DNA of 43,466 nucleotides from assembly GCA_937924805.1 (NCBI GenBank), contig CALDTZ010000105.1, forward strand, positions 1 to 43,466, written 5' to 3'. The notes under the pieces were generated by a model that made no database searches, was not told where the DNA came from, and saw only the letters and a list, made by a program, of their open reading frames with translations. The translations under genes were made by a program, and so were the position numbers. Shown piece by piece: positions 35,043 to 43,466 of this stretch; position 1 is the stretch's first letter; every line of letters starts with the position of its first letter. Source of the DNA: an uncultured Saprospiraceae bacterium (GTDB lineage: Bacteria > Bacteroidota > Bacteroidia > Chitinophagales > Saprospiraceae).

Positions 35043-38000
35043 TTATCTTGATACAAATATTTTCTTGACAATCGACGATTCAGGCGTTTCTAATACAAGA
35101 ATATAATTACCTTCCTTTAAGGTATGATCCATAGAAATATCAAAATATTGTGATTCCTCAAACTGCGTATTAATTATTTGTTGACCTGAAATAGACAGCA
35201 ATGATACATTCAATTTTTCGATAACTTTATTGAAATGTATGTTCATCCTATGACCGATTTTAACTGGATTAGGATATACATTTGCATCGAGTGATTTTGT
35301 GTTTTTCTCTTGTTCAGTTTCAATGGTGATTTCCTCAAGCGTATTTTCTGGTCCACAAACTTCCATTTTCACATCATCAATATATACTTGATCTTCATTA
35401 GACGAAGCATCACATCTAATTCTCAATACTACGGTTTCATTAAATTCATACCCAGCGACATGAACCATAAAATCGCTTCTGATTTCGTTTTCAAAATCTT
35501 CATCGGCCACCCAATGGGTAATGGTCTCAAAGGTTACACCACCATCAGATGAGATATCAAGCATTATATCTTCACCGGGCTCCATACTTACGGAGTATAC
35601 AGAGAATTGCAAGTCTAGCGATGTATAATTTGTTAAGTCCAAATTGTCTGTATACAAAGACGAAGCTTTACCTGAGTTATCACGAATTCTTACACAATAA
35701 GATCCCGAACTTGCATACGAAGAAAATGATCCTGTAAGTGTCGCGTCTGATCCACCATCATTCCAAATATTCCATCCGTTTTCAAAATTGTTAAAATCAA
35801 AATCAAAACAATCCTCACTAGAAGACCCACATCCAGGACCACTATTATCTGGAATACAAGGATTCGTATCATTGATATCCTCACCAACACAATAGCCATC
35901 ATTATCATTATCAATATATAAACCTGAACATTGACATTGATTGCCATAGGTATCATTCTGTGTACACACATCATTGTCATTGCATGGAGTACCTATCAAA
36001 TTATCATTTAGACCTTGGCAGGAATCCGCAGCATCACAAATGCCATCATTATCACTATCCATAAACTGACCTCCTATACAATTACAATTTTCATCATATA
36101 ATTCTCCTTCCGTACAAGCATTCAAATCATCGCATGGTTGCCCAATCCATTGACACTCAAAATCATCATCTTTACAAACTTCGATACGAATATCATCGAG
36201 GTAAATGGCATCCGAGTTCGAAGAAGCATCACATCTAAATCGGAATGATGTATTTGCATTAAAAGCAAAATCTTTAATCTCGATAGTAGAATTATACCCT
36301 ACTCCATTTTCAAAATCAATACCTGACACCCAATCTTCAATCATCAAAAAAGTAGTGCCTTCATCTATAGAAATTTCAAGGAAAAAATCTTCACCAGATT
36401 CCATACTATAAGGCCTAAAAGAAAAATGAACATTTACTTGTTGGATTCCAGATAGAGCCATACTCTCCGTATATAAGGATGATTTCATCCCAGAATTATC
36501 ACGGATTCGAGCACAATTGTTTCCAGAAAAAGCATAACTAGAGTAGTTATTTATACTAACGTCAGAACCGTCATCATTCCAAATATCATGATCCGTTTCG
36601 AAGTTTGCCATTGATTCATCGATACAACCCTCCAAATCACAATTACCAAATGAAGGGTCTGGTAAGCAAGCATCTGTATCATCTACATCAATATTTGTAC
36701 AATATCCATCATTATCGGCATCTGTAGAAACACCTCCTACACAATCACAATAAATATCAAATGTTTCACCATTTGTACAAGGATCACCATCTTCACAAGG
36801 ATTACCATATTCATCACATGATGTACCATCACACCCTGTTAAACAATTGGCATTATAGACTGTAGTACGAATTTTTTCACCAGGTTGAATTCCAAAACCT
36901 TCTAAAAAACTAATACCTACTCCACCGACTAAATGACAATAGCTCATGATTGTTCCTTTATTAGGAATGGGACCACTACACTCACTAAGAGCACCTGCTG
37001 CAGGTCCACAACCATCAATAGCCGTGTCATTCCCATTCCATACACAAGCATGCGTATGTCTCGAGCCTAAATTGTGTCCAATTTCATGCGTTATTACTTC
37101 AACCGACCAACTATAGATAGGAATATTTTGAAAACTTGAATATACCGCACTATAACCTAAACCTAAATAGGAATCACATAATGTGTTAACATAAGCTACA
37201 CCGCCGCCACCTTTCAGTCCAACAAGATGAGCTAAATCACCATTATATTCCCCATTTAATCGGTCTCTAAAATCAAATAAATACCTCAATGTGGTAGGTC
37301 CATCATATGGATCGTGCGTATCCCAAATTAATACTTCACTCAGTTTAACATTAATCGCTTCATTCGCATATAATTGTGCAACCTGATTAAAGGTGCCGGC
37401 TAGAAAATCTAAAACACCTTGACTTGAACCTATATCACTATATAAGTCATAATCTGTTTCAAAGTACAAATTCACACAATTCGATGGATTACGTTGGATC
37501 TGGTCATCAATTTCAGATTCATTAATTACCAGATTTTCTGCCGTTGCACAATCGTGTGTAGGCAGCTGAATAACTGATTTTTCATCATATAATACATACG
37601 CACTTTTATCTCTTGTTTGCACTAAATTATATGTTTCATCATTAATTGATATCATACTTATTACCCCCGATTTATTAAGACTTACTGTAACCATAGACCG
37701 TTCGTCATCATTCACGATACCCCAATATTGAACTCCGACATTCAGATCCGCTAAAGATTCCACTTTTGAGGAAAGGCGCACTTTAAAACCATCACTAAAT
37801 ATTTCAGACTTAATCAGTTTAAGTTCCAACGTCTTATTAGAATGAAGGGGTAAATCAATTTTTAATAGTTGAGGTTTCTTCTTTAGAATCTCAGATATTG
37901 AACTCGGGTCAATACTTAGAACCGACGCTTCTTTTGCAAATTCAGCAATATGAAGATCAAAATGTGACTCGTTATCTAATAGGGTAAATGGTTGTATTGA

Positions 38001-38129
38001 TTCAATTTTTTCAAATTGATTTTCCATTTCCCTAACCTTGTGGGTAAAGGTTGATTGACTTGTACATAACTGAGTAACAAGTAAGAGGCATAAATATGCC
38101 AATATTCTCTCAGGTCGCTTCTTTAACAT
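35043..38129 (-). CDS. Secreted M12B-like zinc metalloprotease with T9SS sorting domain
   Basis: A 1028-aa exported protein. I chose the ATG at 38129 (MLKKRPERILAYLCLLLVTQ, signal peptide) over the in-frame ATG at 38198. After a propeptide-like region (to about 215) comes a reprolysin-type domain with HEIGHNLGSRH (H348, E349, H352, H358) and a Met-turn IMSYC near 394. Then: a Cys-rich stretch, beta-sandwich module A (about 503-655), a second Cys-rich stretch with DSDNDGIC and DNDNDGYC calcium-binding-type motifs, module B (about 777-933, a clear duplicate of A), and a type A T9SS C-terminal domain from ANVYPNPVKIGHRMN to KKIFVSR. It should be exported through SprA and retained or released at the surface. 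Substrate unknown. Confidence 0.93.
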   Translation of the reverse strand: MLKKRPERILAYLCLLLVTQLCTSQSTFTHKVREMENQFEKIESIQPFTLLDNESHFDLHIAEFAKEASVLSIDPSSISEILKKKPQLLKIDLPLHSNKTLELKLIKSEIFSDGFKVRLSSKVESLADLNVGVQYWGIVNDDERSMVTVSLNKSGVISMISINDETYNLVQTRDKSAYVLYDEKSVIQLPTHDCATAENLVINESEIDDQIQRNPSNCVNLYFETDYDLYSDIGSSQGVLDFLAGTFNQVAQLYANEAINVKLSEVLIWDTHDPYDGPTTLRYLFDFRDRLNGEYNGDLAHLVGLKGGGGVAYVNTLCDSYLGLGYSAVYSSFQNIPIYSWSVEVITHEIGHNLGSRHTHACVWNGNDTAIDGCGPAAGALSECSGPIPNKGTIMSYCHLVGGVGISFLEGFGIQPGEKIRTTVYNANCLTGCDGTSCDEYGNPCEDGDPCTNGETFDIYCDCVGGVSTDADNDGYCTNIDVDDTDACLPDPSFGNCDLEGCIDESMANFETDHDIWNDDGSDVSINNYSSYAFSGNNCARIRDNSGMKSSLYTESMALSGIQQVNVHFSFRPYSMESGEDFFLEISIDEGTTFLMIEDWVSGIDFENGVGYNSTIEIKDFAFNANTSFRFRCDASSNSDAIYLDDIRIEVCKDDDFECQWIGQPCDDLNACTEGELYDENCNCIGGQFMDSDNDGICDAADSCQGLNDNLIGTPCNDNDVCTQNDTYGNQCQCSGLYIDNDNDGYCVGEDINDTNPCIPDNSGPGCGSSSEDCFDFDFNNFENGWNIWNDGGSDATLTGSFSSYASSGSYCVRIRDNSGKASSLYTDNLDLTNYTSLDLQFSVYSVSMEPGEDIMLDISSDGGVTFETITHWVADEDFENEIRSDFMVHVAGYEFNETVVLRIRCDASSNEDQVYIDDVKMEVCGPENTLEEITIETEQEKNTKSLDANVYPNPVKIGHRMNIHFNKVIEKLNVSLLSISGQQIINTQFEESQYFDISMDHTLKEGNYILVLETPESSIVKKIFVSR

Positions 38130-38482
38130 AGCGTATTGGTTTTTTAGAATAAAAAGATCATCCGGGGCGGGATGTACCGAGTGTGTAAGTGTCAACATCC
38201 CTGTTCAGAAGATGCTCGCAATTTCTAATGCAACATCTTTACCAAATAAGGTTTATCACCCATGTTTTAATGATTTTTACCCTGTAATAGTTATGTTTTA
38301 AGTTAAAAAATATTCATATTAACATTATTTACTAGGTGTTTGTACCTAACAATGTTTGTTTTACACTTTAAACAAAAGCTTAATTTGATTGTCTAATGAA
38401 AATTATTTGTCAATATTATATTCAATCTTCCTAACTACTATTTCTTACTAAATCTTACTTTAGCGTACTTAAATGAGATCGT
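38130..38482. other. 353-bp divergent region between the metalloprotease and asnS
   Basis: No gene is seen. The left 70 bp are GC-richer and hold the alternative hairpins noted at 38159-38201. The rest is AT-rich. TACTTTAG at 38456-38463, one base from TAnnTTTG, could be the asnS -7 box 19 bp before the ATG. I found no convincing minus-strand -7 box for the metalloprotease. Confidence 0.5.
38159..38201 (-). promoter_or_regulatory. Alternative hairpins in the metalloprotease leader
   Basis: In minus-strand RNA order: GGGATGT (38201-38195), ACATCCC (38175-38169) and GGATG (38163-38159). The middle segment can pair with the first (7 bp, 19-nt loop) or with the last (5 bp, short loop), but not both. 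The third segment ends 29 nt before the chosen start codon, and the first contains the alternative ATG at 38198. A switch-like leader is possible; no known riboswitch fold is recognised. Confidence 0.3.
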
Positions 38483-39916
38483 ATGAAGCGGAATAAAATT
38501 AAAGAAATACTAGAAAGTGGCAAATCGGGATATCAGGCTACCGTTGCTGGTTGGGTGAGAACATTTAGAAACAACCAATTTATTGCTTTAAATGATGGAT
38601 CTTCCATTTCTACTTTCCAAGTAGTAATAGATTACGAAAACATGGACCCTGAAATTGTCAAAAAAATTAATACTGGGGCTTCCATAAAAGCGGAAGGTGA
38701 AATTATTGAATCAATGGGTAAAGGGCAATCCGTAGAAATGAAAGCAACCCAAATTACAATTTTGGGTGAGGCAGATCCTGACAAATACCCTTTACAACCT
38801 AAAAAACATAGTTTAGAGTTTCTTAGAGAAATTGCTCACCTAAGGTTTCGAACAAATACCTTTTCTGCAATATTTAGAATAAGACATCAAATGGCTTTTG
38901 CCATTCACAAATTTTTTAATGACAAAGGTTTTGTTTATTTACACACTCCTATCATAACGAGTTCTGATGCAGAAGGTGCTGGAGAAATGTTTAGAGTAAC
39001 GACCATGGAGATCGGAGATCCACCGAGGGACGAAGCTGGACAAATTGATACAACAAAAGATTTTTTCGGCAAAGAAACAAACCTTACTGTTTCGGGACAA
39101 CTAGAAGCTGAGTTAGCTGCTATGGCTTTGTCTGAAGTATATACTTTTGGACCAACTTTTAGAGCTGAAAATTCAAATACTTCAAGGCATTTGGCCGAAT
39201 TTTGGATGGTCGAGCCTGAAGTAGCATTCAATAATTTGGATGACAATATGGATTTAGCCGAAGAGCTCCTTAAGTATGTTATCAATTATATCATGGAAAA
39301 CGGGAAAGATGATTTAGCATTTCTTGAGACTCGTTTACTAAATGAAGAAAAGCAAAAACCTCAAATTGAAAGGTCTGCGATGCCATTAACTGAAAAGTTG
39401 AAATTTTGTGCGGATAACGAATTTGTGCGGTTGACGTATACTGAAGCCATTCAAATTCTGAAAAACTCCAAGCCTAATAAAAAGAAGAAATTTAAATATA
39501 TTATTGAGGATTGGGGTGCTGACCTACAATCTGAACACGAAAGGTACCTTGTTGAAAAGCATTTCAAGAAGCCTGTTATTCTTGTGGATTACCCAAAGGA
39601 TATCAAAGCATTCTATATGCGAATGAATGATGATAATAAAACCGTCAGTGCGATGGATATCTTGTTCCCCGGGATTGGTGAGATTATTGGCGGTTCACAA
39701 AGAGAGGAAAGATTAGATGTTTTAAAAAGTAGAATGGCAGAAATGGATATCCCTGAAGAGGAAATGCATTGGTATCTTGATACAAGAAAATTTGGAAGCT
39801 GCGTCCATGCCGGCTTTGGTCTTGGGTTTGAAAGATTGGTATTGTTTATTACTGGTATGTCAAATATTAGAGATGTCATTCCATTTCCTAGATATCCTGG
39901 TAATGCAAAGTTTTAA
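38483..39916 (+). CDS. asnS: Asparagine-tRNA ligase
   Basis: A 477-aa class II aminoacyl-tRNA synthetase that charges tRNA-Asn in the cytoplasm. It has the N-terminal OB-fold anticodon-binding domain (about 17-100, starting [15 protein letters not shown]), the catalytic core with [20 protein letters not shown], motif 2 [19 protein letters not shown] and motif 3 [16 protein letters not shown] near the C-terminus. The [13 protein letters not shown] form is typical of AsnRS rather than AspRS. Length is normal. The last 14 bases overlap the following lipoprotein gene. An opposite-strand ORF inside it is a shadow. Confidence 0.97.
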   Translation: MKRNKIKEILESGKSGYQATVAGWVRTFRNNQFIALNDGSSISTFQVVIDYENMDPEIVKKINTGASIKAEGEIIESMGKGQSVEMKATQITILGEADPDKYPLQPKKHSLEFLREIAHLRFRTNTFSAIFRIRHQMAFAIHKFFNDKGFVYLHTPIITSSDAEGAGEMFRVTTMEIGDPPRDEAGQIDTTKDFFGKETNLTVSGQLEAELAAMALSEVYTFGPTFRAENSNTSRHLAEFWMVEPEVAFNNLDDNMDLAEELLKYVINYIMENGKDDLAFLETRLLNEEKQKPQIERSAMPLTEKLKFCADNEFVRLTYTEAIQILKNSKPNKKKKFKYIIEDWGADLQSEHERYLVEKHFKKPVILVDYPKDIKAFYMRMNDDNKTVSAMDILFPGIGEIIGGSQREERLDVLKSRMAEMDIPEEEMHWYLDTRKFGSCVHAGFGLGFERLVLFITGMSNIRDVIPFPRYPGNAKF

Positions 39917-40862
39917 ATTCATTTTTCTATTACTTATTAGTATACTACATTTAAGGTGTCATAATCCAGCATCAGATTCAATAATAAAATCGGATATTGA
40001 ACTTATCGTACTTGGTATAGCCCAAGATGCAGGATACCCCCAAGCTAATTGTCAAAAGGTATGTTGTCAAAAATTTTATGATCAACAAGAAACCAAAAAA
40101 CATGTTAGCTGTTTAGGTATTATAGACCATATATCTAATTCAATATTTATATTAGATGCAACACCTGACTTTCCATATCAGCTCCAGTTACTAAAGTCAT
40201 TCCAAGAAGATAATCGTGATTATTCATTAGATGGAATCGCTATTACGCATGCACACATCGGTCATTATACTGGGCTAATGCATCTTGGTAGAGAAGCGAT
40301 GGGTGCTTCAAATATACCCGTTTTTGCTATGCCTAGATTTAAAGCATTTCTAGAAAATAATGGCCCATGGAGCCAATTGGTTGATCTGAAAAATATAAAT
40401 ATCCAGACGATTAAAGAAGATAGCGTAACCATGCTAAACGAACATATTTCTCTTACTCCTATGTTGGTTCCTCATCGAGATGAATATTCAGAAACGGTAG
40501 GTTTTATGGTTGAGACAAAAAATAAAAAAGCCTTGTTTATACCTGATATCGATAAATGGAGCAAATGGAACCGATCGATCGATTCTTTAATACAAATAGT
40601 AGATTTCGCTTTTTTAGATGGGACCTTTTATGATAATGGAGAATTACCGAATCGTGATATGTCTGAAATTCCTCACCCTTTTATTGAAGAATCCATTTGG
40701 GCTTTTTCAACACTAAGTCTTAAGGATAAAGAAAAAATTCACTTTATCCATTTCAATCATACAAATCCAGTCCTTTTTGAATCTAGTGCAGCATCAAAAA
40801 ACGTTTCAAATCAGCATTTCGCTTTAGCTCGTGAAGGAAATCGCTTTGCACTTATCGATTAA
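39903..40862 (+). CDS. Lipoprotein metallo-beta-lactamase-fold hydrolase, PqqB-like
   Basis: A 319-aa protein. I chose the ATG at 39903 ([19 protein letters not shown], lipobox with Cys19); the longer frame to 39777 lies inside asnS. The fold resembles Pqq[21 protein letters not shown] mirrors the PqqB opening with its clustered cysteines. Metal-ligand candidates are [10 protein letters not shown] (the usual HxHxDH with Asp replaced by Gly), the His in [13 protein letters not shown], the Asp in LFIPDID and the His in IHFNHTNP. No other PQQ biosynthesis gene is nearby, so a role in PQQ synthesis is unlikely; it is probably a periplasmic or outer-membrane-attached hydrolase of unknown substrate. 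Confidence 0.8.
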   Translation: MQSFKFIFLLLISILHLRCHNPASDSIIKSDIELIVLGIAQDAGYPQANCQKVCCQKFYDQQETKKHVSCLGIIDHISNSIFILDATPDFPYQLQLLKSFQEDNRDYSLDGIAITHAHIGHYTGLMHLGREAMGASNIPVFAMPRFKAFLENNGPWSQLVDLKNINIQTIKEDSVTMLNEHISLTPMLVPHRDEYSETVGFMVETKNKKALFIPDIDKWSKWNRSIDSLIQIVDFAFLDGTFYDNGELPNRDMSEIPHPFIEESIWAFSTLSLKDKEKIHFIHFNHTNPVLFESSAASKNVSNQHFALAREGNRFALID

Positions 40863-40895
40863 TTATCGGTTTGAAATCATTTTTTCTTTGTTAAT

Positions 40896-41627
40896 CTAAA
40901 TAATAATCTTATTAACAACCGTTTTTCTTCTTCTAGCAGAAACGACAAAGCTTTGTCCATTATTTAATTCTATCTCTGGTAACCTACCTTTTGAAATTCT
41001 AACAATTTTGTTAATAGGAATAATCGTTGATCGATTAATTCTAATAAATTGTCTATAAGAAAGGATCTCTTCAAAATATCTTAATGTTTTTGTTGAAGTA
41101 TACTTCTGACCACTTTCAATACTTATTGATGTATAATTTCCCATAGCATTTAAATACACAATATGTTCTATCTTGAGAAAAATATAGCCATCAGCAGTAG
41201 GTATTGAAATTTTATTAGCTGTGTTTTCTAATTTGATATTTACAGGCATAGTTAACTGACTTGCCATTCGACTTATTTTCAAATTATATTTATTTTTTGC
41301 TTCTATTAATTGTTTAGATTGAACAGGCTTTAATAAAAAGTCTAACACATTATACCTAAAAGCTTCCAAGGCAAATTTTCTATATCCAGAAAGAATTATA
41401 CATTCAAATGTAGGGTTCTCAAATGAATTGAACATATTTAATCCATGCCCATCCGTTAGTTCTAAATCTAAGAAAACCATATCTGGATTTAAGGATTTTA
41501 TTAATAAAATACCATTTTTTATAGTAGAACTCTGTCCGACAATAGATGCTTTTGGCCAATGTCGTTTTAATTCTAGGATAAGAAGCTCTACACAATCTAA
41601 GTTATCTTCAAGGATGATTGTCCTCAT
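40896..41627 (-). CDS. LytTR-family response regulator
   Basis: A 243-aa two-component regulator. The receiver domain (about 1-120) has the acidic pair E7/D8, phospho-acceptor D54 in MVFLDLELTDG, the switch Ser in IILSGY and the Lys in DFLLKPV. The LytTR DNA-binding domain (about 140-243) has the expected IVYLNAMGNYTSI, FIRINRSTIIPINKI and a C-terminal VVSARRRKTV. Its start overlaps the sensor gene's end by 20 bases, so sensor and regulator are coupled. Targets are unknown; no LytTR-type direct repeat was found nearby. Confidence 0.93.
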   Translation of the reverse strand: MRTIILEDNLDCVELLILELKRHWPKASIVGQSSTIKNGILLIKSLNPDMVFLDLELTDGHGLNMFNSFENPTFECIILSGYRKFALEAFRYNVLDFLLKPVQSKQLIEAKNKYNLKISRMASQLTMPVNIKLENTANKISIPTADGYIFLKIEHIVYLNAMGNYTSISIESGQKYTSTKTLRYFEEILSYRQFIRINRSTIIPINKIVRISKGRLPEIELNNGQSFVVSARRRKTVVNKIII

Positions 41628-43466
41628 ATAGATTTATTTTAAATGATGATCTATAAATTTGATTTAATTCATTAGTTATCTGTTGGGTCTTGACTTTTGT
41701 AGGAGCTTTATTATAAATGGACAAACTCTTTTCAATTAGAAGGAGAGATGATTTTTTAATTTTAGTTGTAGGTTTTGGAGTTGCCAGATTATTTTCAACA
41801 ATAATATTTAATAAGTCCCCGTCTTTTTTTATAGTTAGTAAGAGATCCAATTGAGATAATAATGGATTGTGTTTTATGCTGTTTTCTATCAAAGGCTGTA
41901 TAAGCATAGTTGGAAGGCTGATATTTACTAACTCTTCTCTTTTAATTTGTATCAAGTTCTGTTTGAATATTATTTTTTTTTGCCTCCTAAAAGATTCTAA
42001 TTCTACATATGAGTCTACAAACTCTAATTCTTTGTCTAGAGTAGTAATATCATGACCTATGTAACTAAAGTATTGACTTAAATGATTGATTAATAATTTG
42101 AATAGTGAAATAGCTTCATCAGTTTGATCCTTGACAATGCGTAATTTGACACTGGATAATAAATTGAATAAATAATGAGGGTTAAGTTGGTTTTGTAAGA
42201 GTTGTATTTTCAATTTATCAATATCTTGAATAAAGTGTAAACGTTCCGCCTTTATGCGCAATTTGTTTTTAGCAATTGTCCAGTACCAAAGGAGGATCAA
42301 GCTTAAGCCAACAAGTAAACACAACGCAATAAAAATTGGATTTTTTAGGATGGGTAGCCGGATAGCGAAATCTAACTCTGTGTGATAGTCTAAGTTTTTC
42401 CCAAAGCCAACTTTTAAACTATACGCACCTTTTCTTAAATTATTTAAACATATCTCATTTTGACTAGTCATGAAATACTGATGTGGATCGAAGCTTGCAC
42501 CCTTTTTGTGAAGAGTGTAGTATATAGGCACAATTTTAGAAGCGTAATTTTCACTTTGTAAGGTAAAACAGACATTTTGTTGATTTAAATTTAAGTTGAC
42601 TTGTTCTAATGGGATGTTATTTAGTTTAGTTATATGAAGGTTAGGGCTCGGAATATTTACCAAAGACTCAAAAGGAATGACCCTAATCTTATCCTTAAAT
42701 GACAATTTGTATTGTTCTTTCTCTATGCTAAATTGTATTAAATTGTTTAGACCTACAAAGGTGCTGACTGGGTGTAAATCAAGGAGTTGTGATTCTTTAT
42801 CTAGTATATATATATTGTTAGCATCGAAAATATAGATCGTATGATCTTTTGTATAGAAATCCTTAAAATGACTGATACTAGAAAGCGTCCTAAATGCCTT
42901 ACTTACAAAATCATAACTATGTAGATTACCTGCCATATCGATTATGAATAAATAATTGTTAGAAACCTTTATAGATTTAGCTTTCACTTCAGAAGGTATC
43001 TCTAATAGCAAGGATTTATCTCCATTCAATAATTCTATGCCATCAACATGCGAAAGAACAATTTTATTATTATAAAGATCGGTATCAAAAGACTTTTTAC
43101 TAATTATACTCTCTGCATTTCTAAGAGAAAAAAAATCTTCTTGGTGATTAAGAATACTATCGATAAAAAATTCATAATACCCATGAAAGCATGCAATTCT
43201 TATTGTATCATTGATGATTTTAACATTTTTAAAACTAGAATATCCTATTTCTTTAATTTTATCGCCTTTGGCCTTTATTTCAATTATCCGAGGATATTCA
43301 GTTATCTGATAATCACCATATTGTGAGGTTTTTTGACCGCGATCTAATGATTCCGTTTCAATTGAAGAAAAATCTGGAATCATAATTAGTCCATGGTCTC
43401 TAGTTCCAATCCATATACGTTGTTTGGAATCTTTAAAAATATAGTTAATAAAATAATTATTATGAA
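41608..43466 (-). CDS. LytS-type sensor histidine kinase with propeller domain (5' end outside window)
   Basis: Incomplete: the frame stays open to the window edge, and the residues before the first Met at 43383 read FKDSKQRIWIGTRDHGLIM, a typical two-component-regulator propeller (Reg_prop) blade. That Met is therefore internal. Downstream come further propeller-like blades, a Y_Y_Y-type beta-sandwich (about 42390-42660), one membrane helix (about 42290-42350) and a His_kinase domain with LQNQLNPHYLFNLLSSVK (phospho-His) and the N-box PTMLIQPLIENSIKHN. The glycine boxes that normally follow are altered: ENNLA in place of DNGxG and SSLLLIEKSL in place of the GLGL/GIGL segment. Overall it is a periplasmic-sensing hybrid-like receptor paired with the LytTR regulator. 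Confidence 0.88.
   Translation of the reverse strand, partial: HNNYFINYIFKDSKQRIWIGTRDHGLIMIPDFSSIETESLDRGQKTSQYGDYQITEYPRIIEIKAKGDKIKEIGYSSFKNVKIINDTIRIACFHGYYEFFIDSILNHQEDFFSLRNAESIISKKSFDTDLYNNKIVLSHVDGIELLNGDKSLLLEIPSEVKAKSIKVSNNYLFIIDMAGNLHSYDFVSKAFRTLSSISHFKDFYTKDHTIYIFDANNIYILDKESQLLDLHPVSTFVGLNNLIQFSIEKEQYKLSFKDKIRVIPFESLVNIPSPNLHITKLNNIPLEQVNLNLNQQNVCFTLQSENYASKIVPIYYTLHKKGASFDPHQYFMTSQNEICLNNLRKGAYSLKVGFGKNLDYHTELDFAIRLPILKNPIFIALCLLVGLSLILLWYWTIAKNKLRIKAERLHFIQDIDKLKIQLLQNQLNPHYLFNLLSSVKLRIVKDQTDEAISLFKLLINHLSQYFSYIGHDITTLDKELEFVDSYVELESFRRQKKIIFKQNLIQIKREELVNISLPTMLIQPLIENSIKHNPLLSQLDLLLTIKKDGDLLNIIVENNLATPKPTTKIKKSSLLLIEKSLSIYNKAPTKVKTQQITNELNQIYRSSFKINLYEDNHP

Overview
The window comes from a low-G+C Bacteroidota chromosome, most likely Saprospiria-like. 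Three things point there: a SprA/type IX secretion (T9SS) gene next to ruvA, a MoxR-DUF58-Bat aerotolerance operon, and a fused murF-alr gene. Several genes are also preceded by the Bacteroidota -7 promoter box TAnnTTTG. The lineage below phylum is inferred. I see no tRNA, rRNA, CRISPR array, insertion sequence or prophage; this is a dense, mostly housekeeping and cell-envelope region.

Left part (1-12.3 kb): a YgjP-type metallopeptidase (+), then on the minus strand a LysE-family exporter, htpG, three SurA/PpiC-type periplasmic folding genes in a row, murF-alr and purD. The 463-bp gap between htpG and the last PPIase gene carries a strong plus-strand intrinsic terminator with no plus-strand gene before it, plus a matching promoter box. 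This suggests an unannotated small RNA. murF-alr has no ATG/GTG/TTG start that would give a full N-terminus; the family-like N-terminus appears to begin at an ATC codon 3 nt after the purD stop.

Centre (12.3-26.9 kb): ruvA (its -7 box is so close to the ATG that the mRNA may be leaderless) and the 7.5-kb sprA gene encoding the T9SS outer-membrane translocon. These are followed by a membrane-anchored FMN glutamate-synthase-like protein (-). A plus-strand run then holds xerD, an Ig-like lipoprotein, lptB and two tiny lipoproteins overlapping each other and lptB. A conserved-looking secreted protein of unknown function converges on them.

Right part (26.9-43.5 kb): an eight-gene, tightly overlapping Bat operon (MoxR ATPase, DUF58, a single-pass membrane protein, BatA, BatB, BatC, a stand-alone BatD head domain, BatD). 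Convergent to it is a 1028-aa M12B-like metalloprotease with a T9SS sorting tail, a likely client of SprA. Then come asnS overlapped by a lipoprotein metallo-beta-lactamase-fold protein (PqqB-like), and a LytTR response regulator with a LytS-type sensor whose N-terminal propeller runs off the window and whose ATP-binding glycine boxes look degraded.

The common theme is envelope biogenesis: outer-membrane protein chaperoning (PPIases), peptidoglycan precursors (MurF-Alr), LPS export (LptB), protein secretion (SprA) and a secreted client protease. The observations I consider most worth checking are the orphan ncRNA locus at 3.9-4.2 kb, the murF-alr start, the lptB-coupled micro-lipoproteins, the degenerate sensor kinase and the mutually exclusive hairpins upstream of the metalloprotease.
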